From Sipunculus nudus (lineage: Eukaryota; Annelida; Sipuncula; Golfingiida; Sipunculidae), in assembly GCA_026874595.1 (NCBI GenBank), contig CM049306.1:65668019-65732018 (forward strand): a DNA stretch of 64,000 nt, written 5' to 3'. The position numbers were made by a program, and so were the translations under genes. The number at the start of each line of letters is the position of its first letter. The first letter of the stretch is position 1. Of the stretch, positions 1 through 12,425 are shown piece after piece. The notes beneath the pieces were generated by a model. That model was given only the letters and a program-made list of their open reading frames with translations, did no database searches and was not told where the DNA came from.

Positions 1-2120
1 AGGATGCCTGCATATCTGTGGCCTATAGGGCATGTCACCGTGAAATCGCGAAATCTCATTCGACGAGAAACGGTGCGAGATTTTGCAAGATTTTTGGTTG
101 GATCGCCGAGAACTCACCAAGGGCTACAAGATGCGAAAATTTTGACCTCTCTAGCATAAAAACTGACAGAGTTAGAAGCTGAAAACTGCATATTTTCAAA
201 ATTCAAAGGTTTTACCCCAAAAATAGAGAAATCTGGCAATAGCGCACTTTGGCGCCTATGCGCAAAAATAAGCCCATGGACCCTAGTTCAAGGTGCTGTG
301 ATGGAAATGGCCCAATGTTTAATAGTTCTGGAGGTATAGCACCAAAACAAATTTTCATGTTTTTTCATCTGCAACGCCCCCTGGCGGCCATTTCCAAAAT
401 CTGAAAAACCCGTTTCGAGATATTCTTATGTTACATAAAATATCTCAGAATCAGTAAAATTGCTGCAAATTTGAAAAATATCACGAAATTCCATGATTTC
501 TCCCCAAAATTGCGTAACCATGGTAACATCGAAATGAGGCAATTTTGCAGTGTTGGAAGTGGCCATGCAGTGGCAAATAAAACGGGCTACAGATTAGGTG
601 CCTACGGCTATTTTTGACGAAGGTATGAAGAAAAAACCGTTTTTGAGCTTTTTGGTGACCCTGACCTTGACCCTTGACCGATCATGAGCAAAAACAATAG
701 GCTCCGAGAAGAACCGATTATACACTCTACCTATAAGTTTCAGGACGATTGGTGCAAAATTGTGGCCTGTAGAGCGGGGACATACAGACAAACAAACAAA
801 CGGAACTGATCAACATACTTGTCGAAATCTCTGATTCCGGCAAGCAATAAACTATAACGCGACAGAAATGGCAAACCGGCCCGCAAAGAGTGCCTGTGGT
901 TACTTATTTTATACGGCGAACGCTATAATTTTTGCAGTCACGGGAAAGCGTGTCTGTCTTTCATACTAAAACGCGTGCATGCATGCGTGATGGCATATGT
1001 ATATGTGCATGTGGGTTTTAATTTTTTACAAAGTTGCTAAAACTTGTGGGGACGGTGTATGATTAAACAAAAGGGGCCATGGGCAGAAAGGCCATGAAAG
1101 GCCAATTCATATGGTGTACAGTTTATGTACCTAAAATGTGTAGTTTTGGAGATATGGTTAAACAATGATAGTAGGTACGGGGTTGCAGTGCAGCGCCCCC
1201 TAGCGGTAATTTTCCAAAAACTGAACAATTGCTTTCGAGATATTAGTGTATGACGTAACATGTATCAGTTTCAAAAGGATGCCTGCATATCTGTGGCCTA
1301 TAGGGCATGTCACCGTGAAATCGCGAAATCTCATTCGACGAGAAACGGTGCGAGATTTTGCAAGATTTTTGGTTGGATCGCCGAGAACTCACCAAGGGCT
1401 ACAAGATGCGAAAATTTTGACCTCTCTAGCATAAAAACTGACAGAGTTAGAAGCTGAAAACTGCATATTTTCAAAATTCAAAGGTTTTACCCCAAAAATA
1501 GAGAAATCTGGCAATAGCGCACTTTGGCGCCTATGCGCAAAAATAAGCCCATGGACCCTAGTTCAAGGTGCTGTGATGGAAATGGCCCAATGTTTAATAG
1601 TTCTGGAGGTATAGCACCAAAACAAATTTTCATGTTTTTTCATCTGCAACGCCCCCTGGCGGCCATTTCCAAAATCTGAAAAACCCGTTTCGAGATATTC
1701 TTATGTTACATAAAATATCTCAGAATCAGTAAAATTGCCGCAAATTTGAAAAATATCACGAAATTCCATGATTTCTCCCCAAAATTGCGTAACCATGGTA
1801 ACATCGAAATGAGGCAATTTTGCAGTGTTGGAAGTGGCCATGCAGTGGCAAATAAAACGGGCTACAGATTAGGTGCCTACGGCTATTTTTGACGAAGGTA
1901 TGAAGAAAAAACCGTTTTTGAGCTTTTTGGTGACCCTGACCTTGACCCTTGACCGATCATGAGCAAAAACAATAGGCTCCGAGAAGAACCGATTATACAC
2001 TCTACCTATAAGTTTCAGGACGATTGGTGCAAAATTGTGGCCTGTAGAGCGGGGACATACAGACAAACAAACAAACGGAACTGATCAACATACTTGTCGA
2101 AATCTCTGATTCCGGCAAGC
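1..2120 (+). repeat. 1.27-kb satellite, subfamily a0, period 1,275 bp
   Basis: The sequence at position 1 recurs at 1276 almost unchanged, so the window opens inside a tandem array with a 1,275-bp period. Each unit holds a 'GCCCCCTGGCGG' core (about 373 and 1648), a GTAACCATGGTAAC palindrome (about 517 and 1790), a TGACC-rich stretch (about 656-680 and 1931-1955) and a CAAACAAAC microsatellite. The unit also includes a 330-bp-family segment (about 1040-1275). Positions 844-1020 are unlike the other subfamilies. The block ends at a degenerate copy of the hairpin module, where it passes directly into subfamily a. No credible gene; the SVCLFVC-type reading frames are translations of the microsatellite. 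Confidence 0.9.
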
Positions 2121-4743
2121 AACAAACAAACAAACAAACAAACATACGCGGGTGATCAACATACTTGCGAAAATCGAAGATTTCCGGCAAGCAATAAAGT
2201 ATGGACTGTGCCTCCAACATGTATGATCATAGACAGGGCCCGGAGAGGCCGTCACGCACCGCTGCACACGCCGGCCACCCACCGTAAGGACCCTGTCGCC
2301 ACTTGCGGCAATTGCGCGGGTCTTCGTGGTTTGGCGATAAAACGGCGCGAGATTTGACGAGACTTACAATATGACCCCTGAATGTGACTGCGAGTGTCAG
2401 GCGCTACCCAACGCTGAAAACCATGTGTCTGTAGCGTAAAAAACGACAGAATTATAGGCATTTCTTTGAATGGTCTCGTGTTCTCGTTTCACTAGAAACG
2501 GTGCGAGATATGACGAGCCTTTCTATTGAATGACTAAGAAGTAAACTAATGCTATCTAACGCCAAAAACCAGAGCGTTCTATCGCAAATATTGACAGAGA
2601 CAGAAGCAGGAACACTCCGTATTTCAGATTGTCAAGTTTTACCCCAAAATTTGGTAACCATGGTAACGGCAGCACAAGGCTAAATGTACGAAGGAATAAG
2701 GCAATGATCCTAATTTTAGATGCGACAAAAAAAATTGTTCTATGCTTAATATTTTTTTATATAATGCGGAAAAATGATAAGTTGTTGTGTTTCCAGTACC
2801 ACGCCCCCTGGTGGCTATTTCCGAAAAATGAAAAAACAAGTTCAAGATAATACAGAACAACAGAAAATATGTCACTTTCAGAACCTTAGCTGTAAAACTG
2901 CCACCTGTAAATCGTATTTAATGAAATATCGAAAAGTCTCATTTGACAACAAATGGCACGAGATTTTGCGAGACTTACATTAATTTCGCACAGAGCATAT
3001 TAAATGCTATGCATTGCAAAAAACTAGACCTCTTAAACTTGAATAATGAGAAATTTGGAGGGAAATTTTCGAATTTTCTGAATTTCCCCCAAAAATACGT
3101 TACCATGGTAACCATTGACCGGAAAAATTTGCCAGCACTTGGAAAGCTAACATAGTGAGGAATAAAATGAGCTACAGATTATGCGGATACGATTATTATT
3201 GACAAAGATATGAAGAAAGTAAAAATTTTAGGTTTTTTGGTGACCCTGACCTTGACCTTTGACCGATCATGACCAAAAACAATAGGCTCCGAGGAGAACC
3301 AATCTTACACTTAATGCATAAGTTTCAGAGCGATTGCTTAAAAACTGTGGCCTGTAGAGCGTGTACATACAGACAAACAAACAGACAGACAGACAAACAA
3401 ACAAACAAACAAACAAACATACGCGGGTGATCAACATACTTGCGAAAATCGAAGATTTCCGGCAAGCAATAAAGTATGGACTGTGCCTCCAACATGTATG
3501 ATCATAGACAGGGCCCGGAGAGGCCGTCACGCACCGCTGCACACGCCGGCCGCCCACGGTAAGGACCCTGTCGCCACTTGCGGCAATTGCGCGGGTCTTC
3601 GTGGTTTGGCGATAAAACGGCGCGAGATTTGACGAGACTTACAATATGACCCCTGAATGTGACTGCGAGTGTCAGGCGCTACCCAACGCTGAAAACCATG
3701 TGTCTGTAGCGTAAAAAACGACAGAATTATAGGCATTTCTTTGAATGGTCTCGTGTTCTCGTTTCACGAGAAACGGTGCGAGATATGACGAGCCTTTCTA
3801 TTGAATGACTAAGAAGTAAACTAATGCTATCTAACGCCAAAAACCAGAGCGTTCTATCGCAAATATTGACAGAGACAGAAGCAGGAACACTCCGTATTTC
3901 AGATTGTCAAGTTTTACCCCAAAATTTGGTAACCATGGTAACGGCAGCACAAGGCTAAATGTACGAAGGAATAAGGCAATGATCCTAATTTTAGATGCGA
4001 CAAAAAAAATTGTTCTATGCTTAATATTTTTTTAGATATTGCGGAAAAATGATAAGTTGTAGTGTTTCCAGTACCACGCCCCCTGGTGGCTATTTCCGAA
4101 AAATGAAAAAACAAGTTCGAGATAATACAGAACAACAGAAAATATGTCACTTTCAGAACCTTAGCTGTAAAACTGCCACCTGTAAATCGTATTTAATGAA
4201 ATATGGAAAAGTCTCATTTGACGACAAATGGCACGAGATTTTGCGAGACTTACATTAATTTCGCACAGAGCATATTAAATGCTATGCATTGCAAAAAACT
4301 AGACCTCTTTAACTTGAATAATGAGAAATTTGGAGGGAAATTTTCGAATTTTCTGAATTTCCCCCAAAAATACGTTACCATGGTAACCATTGACCGGAAA
4401 AATTTGCCAGCACTTGGAAAGCTAACATAGTGAGGAATAAAATGAGCTACAGATTATGCGGATACGATTATTATTGACAAAGATATGAAGAAAGTAAAAA
4501 TTTTAGGTTTTTTGGTGACCCTGACCTTGACCTTTGACCGATCATGACCAAAAACAATAGGCTCCGAGGAGAACCAATCTTACACTTAATGCATAAGTTT
4601 CAGAGCGATTGCTTAAAAACTGTGGCCTGTAGAGCGTGTACATACAGACAAACAAACAGACAGACAGACAAACAAACAAACAAACAAACAAACATACGCG
4701 GGTGATCAACATACTTGCGAAAATCGAAGATTTCCGGCAAGCA
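2121..4743 (+). repeat. 1.27-kb satellite, subfamily a (about two units)
   Basis: Two head-to-tail units with a 1,275-bp spacing of the hairpin-AATAAAG landmark (2191 to 3466). Subfamily a is recognised by 'GACCGATCATGACC' after the TGACC tract and by the hairpin leader 'ACATACGCGGGTGATC'. Each unit contains two copies of the palindromic GTWACCATGGTAAC motif and one CCACGCCCCCTGGTGG core (2799 and about 4075). The block ends at 4743 in a doubled hairpin, beyond which the diagnostic phrases change to subfamily b. Confidence 0.9.
3099..3112. promoter_or_regulatory. RFX X-box-like palindrome (representative)
   Basis: GTTACCATGGTAAC is a perfect 14-bp palindrome and fits the RFX X-box consensus GTNRCC(N0-3)RGYAAC. 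The sister site GTAACCATGGTAAC at 2654-2667 also fits. About two such sites occur per 1.27-kb unit. The match is seen in the sequence; binding by an RFX protein is inference only. Confidence 0.45.
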
Positions 4744-4801
4744 ACAAACAGACATCCGCGACTGACCAACCAGCTTGCGAAAATCGAAGATTTCCGGCAA
4801 G
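4714..4801 (+). repeat. Doubled 28-nt hairpin module marking the a-to-b subfamily switch
   Basis: Two copies of the module lie 60 bp apart (hairpins 4714-4741 and 4774-4801). Each has outer arms CTTGC/GCAAG and inner arms GAAAATC/GATTTCC around a GAA loop, with one bulge and one mismatch. The first copy has the subfamily-a leader (ACATACGCGGGTGATC), the second the subfamily-b leader (ACATCCGCGACTGACC). A CAAACAAAC tract precedes and CAATAAAG follows. Microsatellite plus hairpin resembles the 3' end of rolling-circle transposons; that reading is inference. Confidence 0.75.
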
Positions 4802-5408
4802 CAATAAAGTTGTGACTGTGCCTCCAACATGTATGATCATAGATGGGGCCCGGAGAGGCCGTCACGCACCGCTGCACACGCCGGCCGCCCACCGTAAGGA
4901 CCCTGCCGCCACTTGCGGCCACGGCACGTGTCTTCGTGGTATGGCAAAAAACGGCGCGAGATTTGACGAGACTAACAATGTGACCCCTGAAAGTGACTGC
5001 GAGTGTCAGCCGCTATCCAGCGCTGCAAACCATGTGTCTGTAGCGTGAAAAATGACAGAATTATAGGCATTTCTTTGAATGGTCACGTGTTCTCGTTTCA
5101 CGGGAAACGGTGCGAGATATGACGAGACTTGGGATTGAATGGCTTAGAACTAGAGGGATGCTGTCTAACGCCAAAAACCAGACCTTTCCATCGCAAATAT
5201 CGACAGAGATAGAAGCTGGAAAACTCCGCATTTTCAGATTGTCAAGTTTTACCCCAAAATTCGGTAACCATGGTAACGGCAGCACAAAGCTACATGAGCG
5301 AAGGGATAAGCCAATGTTCCTAGTTTCAGATACGACAAAAAAAATGGTGTCACGTTTAATATTTTTTGAGATATTGCAGAAAAACGATATCTTACAGTGT
5401 TTCAGGTA

Positions 5409-5427
5409 CCACGCCCCCTGGTGGCTA
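5409..5427 (-). promoter_or_regulatory. CTCF-like core motif (representative of one per unit)
   Basis: On the minus strand this reads TAGCCACCAGGGGGCGTGG, matching the 13-base core CCACCAGGGGGCG of the bilaterian CTCF consensus exactly. Copies of CGCCCCCTGGTGG lie near 2801, 4077, 6680, 7949, 9218, 11828, 14990, 16256, 17538, 18758, 24013, 25356 and 26625; the copy at 10543 has one change. The match is seen; occupancy is inference. Confidence 0.5.
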
Positions 5428-5860
5428 TTTCCAAAAAATGAAAAATTGGTTTCGAGATATTTCTAAATAACACAAAATATGTCATTTTCAAAGTCATAGT
5501 TTAAAAATTGCGACCTGTAAGCTATATTTAATGAAATCTCGAAAATTCTCGTTTGACGAAATATTATACGAGATATCGCGAGACTTTTAATAAAATCTTG
5601 CAGTACTTGTTAAATGCTACCTGATGCAAAAAACTAGAACTCTCTAGCTTTAAAAATGACAAAGTTAGAAAAAATTGTCCTTTGATTTTCGATTTACATC
5701 ACTTTTACCCAAAAATACGTAACCATGGTGACAACCAATTTGAATCAGCTACACACCAGACGAAAGGCCTTGGGATGACGATTAAAATGAGCCATGTTTG
5801 AAGTGGCTATGACAAATAGTAATGGAGATATGAAGAAAAGAGCACTTTAGGAACTTTTGA

Positions 5861-5885
5861 TGACCTTGACCTTGACCTTTGACCT
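5861..5885 (-). promoter_or_regulatory. Clustered nuclear-receptor half-sites (representative)
   Basis: TGACCTTGACCTTGACC followed by TTTGACCT gives, on the minus strand, AGGTCAAAGGTCA (a DR1 arrangement) and TCAAGGTCA (the extended half-site of ERR/FTZ-F1 receptors). The same cluster occupies the same place in every 1.27-kb unit (e.g. 3241-3264, 7130-7154). Function is not shown. Confidence 0.4.
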
Positions 5886-6805
5886 TTATTGCCCAAAAAC
5901 AATAGGCTTCTTGCATTTTTGATTTTACACAAACTGTGAAAGTTTGAAAGCGATGGGATCAAAATTGTGACCTGTAGAGACTGGACAGACAAACAAACAA
6001 ACAAACAAACAGACAAACAGACATCCGCGACTGACCAACCAGCTTGCGAAAATCGAAGATTTCCGGCAAGCAATAAAGTTGTGACTGTGCCTCCAACATG
6101 TATGATCATAGATGGGGCCCGGAGAGGCCGTCACGCACCGCTGCACACGCCGGCCGCCCACCGTAAGGACCCTGCCGCCACTTGCGGCCACGGCACGTGT
6201 CTTCGTGGTATGGCAAAAAACGGCGCGAGATTTGACGAGACTAACAATGTGACCCCTGAAAGTGACTGCGAGTGTCAGCCGCTATCCAGCGCTGCAAACC
6301 ATGTGTCTGTAGCGTGAAAAATGACAGAATTATAGGCATTTCTTTGAATGGTCACGTGTTCTCGTTTCACGGGAAACGGTGCGAGATATGACGAGACTTG
6401 GGATTGAATGGCTTAGAACTAGAGGGATGCTGTCTAACGCCAAAAACCAGACCTTTCCATCGCAAATATCGACAGAGATAGAAGCTGGAAAACTCCGCAT
6501 TTTCAGATTGTCAAGTTTTACCCCAAAATTCGGTAACCATGGTAACGGCAGCACAAAGCTACATGAGCGAAGGGATAAGCCAATGTTCCTAGTTTCAGAT
6601 ACGACAAAAAAAATGGTGTCACGTTTAATATTTTTTGAGATATTGCAGAAAAACGATATCTTACAGTGTTTCAGGTACCACGCCCCCTGGTGGCTATTTC
6701 CAAAAAATGAAAAATTGGTTTCGAGATATTTCTAAATAACACAAAATATGTCATTTTCAAAGTCATAGTTTAAAAATTGCGACCTGTAAGCTATATTTAA
6801 TGAAA

Positions 6806-6852
6806 TCTCGAAAATTCTCGTTTGACGAGATATTATACGAGATATCGCGAGA
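6806..6852. repeat. Helically phased TCTCG/CGAGA cluster (representative)
   Basis: TCTCG at 6806 and 6816, then CGAGA at 6826, 6838 and 6848: spacings of 10, 10, 12 and 10 bp, with orientation flipping in the middle. A second cluster with 8, 10, 12 and 10 spacing lies in the other half of the unit (e.g. 3749-3793). Both recur in each 1.27-kb unit, sometimes with single-base changes. Confidence 0.6.
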
Positions 6853-9800
6853 CTTTTAATAAAATCTTGCAGTACTTGTTAAATGCTACCTGATGCAAAA
6901 AACTAGAACTCTCTAGCTTTAAAAATGACAAAGTTAGAAAAAATTGTCCTTTGATTTTCGATTTACATCACTTTTACCCAAAAATACGTAACCATGGTGA
7001 CAACCAATTTGAATCAGCTACACACCAGACGAAAGGCCTTGGGATGACGATTAAAATGAGCCATGTTTGAAGTGGCTATGACAAATAGTAATGGAGATAT
7101 GAAGAAAAGAGCACTTTAGGAACTTTTGATGACCTTGACCTTGACCTTTGACCTTTATTGCCCAAAAACAATAGGCTTCTTGCATTTTTGATTTTACACA
7201 AACTGTGAAAGTTTGAAAGCGATGGGATCAAAATTGTGACCTGTAGAGACTGGACAGACAAACAAACAAACAAACAAACAGACAAACAGACATCCGCGAC
7301 TGACCAACCAGCTTGCGAAAATCGAAGATTTCCGGCAAGCAATAAAGTTGTGACTGTGCCTCCAACATGTATGATCATAGATGGGGCCCGGAGAGGCCGT
7401 CACGCACCGCTGCACACGCCGGCCGCCCACCGTAAGGACCCTGCCGCCACTTGCGGCCACGGCACGTGTCTTCGTGGTATGGCAAAAAACGGCGCGAGAT
7501 TTGACGAGACTAACAATGTGACCCCTGAAAGTGACTGCGAGTGTCAGCCGCTATCCAGCGCTGCAAACCATGTGTCTGTAGCGTGAAAAATGACAGAATT
7601 ATAGGCATTTCTTTGAATGGTCACGTGTTCTCGTTTCACGGGAAACGGTGCGAGATATGACGAGACTTGGGATTGAATGGCTTAGAACTAGAGGGATGCT
7701 GTCTAACGCCAAAAACCAGACCTTTCCATCGCAAATATCGACAGAGATAGAAGCTGGAAAACTCCGCATTTTCAGATTGTCAAGTTTTACCCCAAAATTC
7801 GGTAACCATGGTAACGGCAGCACAAAGCTACATGAGCGAAGGGATAAGCCAATGTTCCTAGTTTCAGATACGACAAAAAAAATGGTGTCACGTTTAATAT
7901 TTTTTGAGATATTGCAGAAAAACGATATCTTACAGTGTTTCAGGTACCACGCCCCCTGGTGGCTATTTCCAAAAAATGAAAAATTGGTTTCGAGATATTT
8001 CTAAATGACACAAAATATGTCATTTTCAAAGTCATAGTTTAAAAATTGCGACCTGTAAGCTATATTTAATGAAATCTCGAAAATTCTCGTTTGACGAGAT
8101 ATTATACGAGATATCGCGAGACTTTTAATAAAATCTTGCAGTACTTGTTAAATGCTACCTGATGCAAAAAACTAGAACTCTCTAGCTTTAAAAATGACAA
8201 AGTTAGAAAAAATTGTCCTTTGATTTTCGATTTACATCACTTTTACCCAAAAATACGTAACCATGGTGACAACCAATTTGAATCAGCTACACACCAGACG
8301 AAAGGCCTTGGGATGACGATTAAAATGAGCCATGTTTGAAGTGGCTATGACAAATAGTAATGGAGATATGAAGAAAAGAGCACTTTAGGAACTTTTGATG
8401 ACCTTGACCTTGACCTTTGACCTTTATTGCCCAAAAACAATAGGCTTCTTGCATTTTTGATTTTACACAAACTGTGAAAGTTTGAAAGCGATGGGATCAA
8501 AATTGTGACCTGTAGAGACTGGACAGACAAACAAACAAACAAACAAACAGACAAACTGACATCCGCGACTGACCAACCAGCTTGCGAAAATCGAAGATTT
8601 CCGGCAAGCAATAAAGTTGTGACTGTGCCTCCAACATGTATGATCATAGATGGGGCCCGGAGAGGCCGTCACGCACCGCTGCACACGCCGGCCGCCCACC
8701 GTAAGGACCCTGCCGCCACTTGCGGCCACGGCACGTGTCTTCGTGGTATGGCAAAAAACGGCGCGAGATTTGACGAGACTAACAATGTGACCCCTGAAAG
8801 TGACTGCGAGTGTCAGCCGCTATCCAGCGCTGCAAACCATGTGTCTGTAGCGTGAAAAATGACAGAATTATAGGCATTTCTTTGAATGGTCACGTGTTCT
8901 CGTTTCACGGGAAACGGTGCGAGATATGACGAGACTTGGGATTGAATGGCTTAGAACTAGAGGGATGCTGTCTAACGCCAAAAACCAGACCTTTCCATCG
9001 CAAATATCGACAGAGATAGAAGCTGGAAAACTCCGCATTTTCAGATTGTCAAGTTTTACCCCAAAATTCGGTAACCATGGTAACGGCAGCACAAAGCTAC
9101 ATGAGCGAAGGGATAAGCCAATGTTCCTAGTTTCAGATACGACCAAAAAAATTGTGTCACGTTTAATATTTTTTGAGATATTGCAGAAAAATGATATGTT
9201 ACAGTGTTTCATGTACCACGCCCCCTGGTGGCTATTTCCAAAAAATGAAAAATTGGTTTCGAGATATTTCTAAATGACACAAAATATGTCATTTTCAAAG
9301 TCATAGTTTCAAAAATGCGACCTGTAAGCCATATTTAATGAAATCTCGAAAATTCTGGTTTGACGAGAAATGGTGCGAGATTTTACGAGACTTTCACTTG
9401 TATGATAAAAAGCTTATTTAGTACTATCTGATGCAAAAAACTAGAACTCTCTAGCTTTAAAAATGACAAAGTTAGAAAAATTAGGCCTTTTATTTTCGAA
9501 AATCATGAGTTTTCCCCAAAAATGTGTAACCATAGAAACAGCAGATTTCAGCAACATATATATCAGAAGAAAGGCCTTGGAATGCCGATTAAAATGAGCC
9601 ATGTTTGAAGTGGCTATGACAAATAGTAATGGAGATATGAAGAAAAGAGCACTTTAGGAACTTTTGATGACCTTGACCTTGACCTTTGATCTATATTGCC
9701 CAAAAACGATAGGCTTCTTGCATTTTTGATTTTACACAAACTGTGAAAGTTTGAAAGCGATGGGATCAAAATTGCGACCTGTAGAGACTGGACAGACAAA

Positions 9801-12425
9801 CAAACAAACAAACAGACAAACAGACATCCGCGACTGACCAACCAGCTTGCGAAAATCGAAGATTTCCGGCAAGCAACAAACAGACATCCGCGACTGACCA
9901 ACCAGCTTGCGAAAATCGAAGATTTCCGGCAAGCAATAAAGTTGTGACTGTGCCTCCAACATGTATGATCATAGATGGGGCCCGGAGAGGCCGTCACGCA
10001 CCGCTGCACACGCCGGCCGCCCACCGTAAGGACCCTGCCGCCACTTGCGGCCACGGCACGTGTCTTCGTGGTATGGCAAAAAACGGCGCGAGATTTGACG
10101 AGACTAACAATGTGACCCCTGAAAGTGACTGCGAGTGTCAGCCGCTATCCAGCGCTGCAAACCATGTGTCTGTAGCGTGAAAAATGACAGAATTATAGGC
10201 ATTTCTTTGAATGGTCACGTGTTCTCGTTTCACGGGAAACGGTGCGAGATATGACGAGACTTGGGATTGAATGGCTTAGAACTAGAGGGATGCTGTCTAA
10301 CGCCAAAAACCAGACCTTTCCATCGCAAATATCGACAGAGATAGAAGCTGGAAAACTCAGCATTTTCAGATTGTCAAGTTTTACCCCAAAATTCGGTAAC
10401 CATGGTAACGGCAGCACAAAGCTACATGAGCGAAGGGATAAGCCAATGTTCCTAGTTTCAGATACGACAAAAAAAATGGTGTCACGTTTAATATTTTTTG
10501 AGATATTGCAGAAAAACGATATCTTACAGTGTTTCAGGTACCACGCCACCTGGTGGCTATTTCCAAAAAATGAAAAATTGGTTTCGAGATATTTCTAAAT
10601 AACACAAAATATGTCATTTTCAAAGTCATAGTTTAAAAATTGCGACCTGTAAGCTATATTTAATGAAATCTCGAAAATTCTCGTTTGACGAGATATTATA
10701 CGAGATATCGCGAGACTTTTAATAAAATCTTGCAGTACTTGTTAAATGCTACCTGATGCAAAAAACTAGAACTCTCTAGCTTTAAAAATGACAAAGTTAG
10801 AAAAAATTGTCCTTTGATTTTCGATTTACATCACTTTTACCCAAAAATACGTAACCATGGTGACAACCAATTTGAATCAGCTACACACCAGACGAAAGGC
10901 CTTGGGATGACGATTAAAATGAGCCATGTTTGAAGTGGCTATGACAAATAGTAATGGAGATATGAAGAAAAGAGCACTTTAGGAACTTTTGATGACCTTG
11001 ACCTTGACCTTTGACCTTTATTGCCCAAAAACAATAGGCTTCTTGCATTTTTGATTTTACACAAACTGTGAAAGTTTGAAAGCGATGGGATCAAAATTGT
11101 GACCTGTAGAGACTGGACAGACAAACAAACAAACAAACAAACAGACAAACAGACATCCGCGACTGACCAACCAGCTTGCGAAAATCGAAGATTTCCGGCA
11201 AGCAACAAACAGACATCCGCGACTGACCAACCAGCTTGCGAAAATCGAAGATTTCCGGCAAGCAATAAAGTCTGGACTGTGCCTCCAACATGTATGATCA
11301 TAGATGGGGCCCGGAGAGGCCGTCACGCATGCGGCGACGGCACGTGTCTTCGTGGTTTGGCGAAAAACGGCGCGAGATTTGACGAGACTAACAATGTGAC
11401 CCCTGAATGTGACTGCGAGTGTCAGCCGCTATCCAGCGCTGCAAACCATGTGTCTGTAGCGTGAAAAATGACATAATTATAGGCATTTCTTTGAATGGTC
11501 ACGTGTTCTCGTTTCACGAGAAACGGTGCGAGATATGAGGAGACTTGCGATTGAATGACTAAGAACTAGAGGGATGCTGTCTAACGCCAAACACCAGACC
11601 TTTCTATCGCAAATATCAACAGAGAGAGAAGCTGGAAAACTCCGAATTTTCAGATTGTCAAGTTTTACCCCAAAATTTGGTAACCATGGTAACGGCAGCA
11701 CAAAGCAACATGTGCGAAGGGATAAGCCAATGTTCCTAGTTTCAGATACGACCCCAAAAATGGTGTCACGTTTAATATTTTTTGAGATATTGCAGAAAAA
11801 TGATATGTTACAGTGTTTCATGTACCACGCCCCCTGGTGGCTATTTCCAAAAAATGAAAAATTGGTTTCGAGATATTTCTAAATAACACAAAATATGTCA
11901 TTTTCAAAGTCATAGTTTAAAAAAGGCGACCTGTAAGCCATATTTAATGAAATCTCGAAAATTCTCGTTTGACAAGAAATGGTGCGAGATTTTACGAGAC
12001 TTTCACTTGTATAATAAAAAGCTTATTTAGTACTATCTGATGCAAAAAACTAGAACTCTCTAGCTTTAAAAATGACAAAGTTAGAAAAATTAGGCCTTTT
12101 ATTTTCGAAAATCATGAGTTTTCCCCCAAAATGTGTAACCATTGAAACAGCAGATTTCAGCAACATATATATCAGAAGAAAGGCCTTGGAATGCCGATTA
12201 AAATGAGCCATGTTTGAAGTGGCTATGACAAATAGTAATGGAGATATGAAGAAAAGAGCACTTTAGGAACTTTTGATGACCTTGACCTTGACCTTTGACC
12301 TATATTGCCCAAAAACAATAGGCTTCTTGCATTTTTGATTTTACACAAACTGTGAAAGTTTGAAAGCGATGGGATCAAAATTGCGACCTGTAGAGACTGG
12401 ACAGACAAACAAACAAACAAACAGA

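Larger units (their letters stand above)
4744..12425 (+). repeat. 1.27-kb satellite, subfamily b (about six units)
   Basis: The hairpin-AATAAAG landmark recurs at 4801, 6070, 7339, 8608, 9933 and 11262. The first three intervals are exactly 1,269 bp, and those units are nearly identical (a few differences each). The 9933 and 11262 intervals are about 56-60 bp longer because the hairpin module is doubled there. The last unit loses about 48 bp near 11330. Diagnostic phrases are 'TATTGCCCAAAAACAATAGG' and 'GCATTTTTGATTTTACAC'. The block stops inside the CAAACAAAC tract at the sequence CTAGACGACC. No coding capacity is credible: parallel frames recur in every copy without codon bias. Confidence 0.93.

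Noticed and set aside
3267-3557. Many overlapping reading frames with runs like VCLFVCLFVC or TNKQTNKQT recurring in every satellite unit
   Set aside because: They are translations of the CAAACAAAC/CAGACAGAC microsatellite and the surrounding repeat. They appear on both strands in parallel, have no codon bias, and shift freely between units.
5110-5466. A 118-codon frame repeated at 1,269-bp intervals on the plus strand
   Set aside because: Conservation reflects identity of the whole repeat, not selection on the frame. A frame of similar length exists on the opposite strand, and other subfamilies break it.
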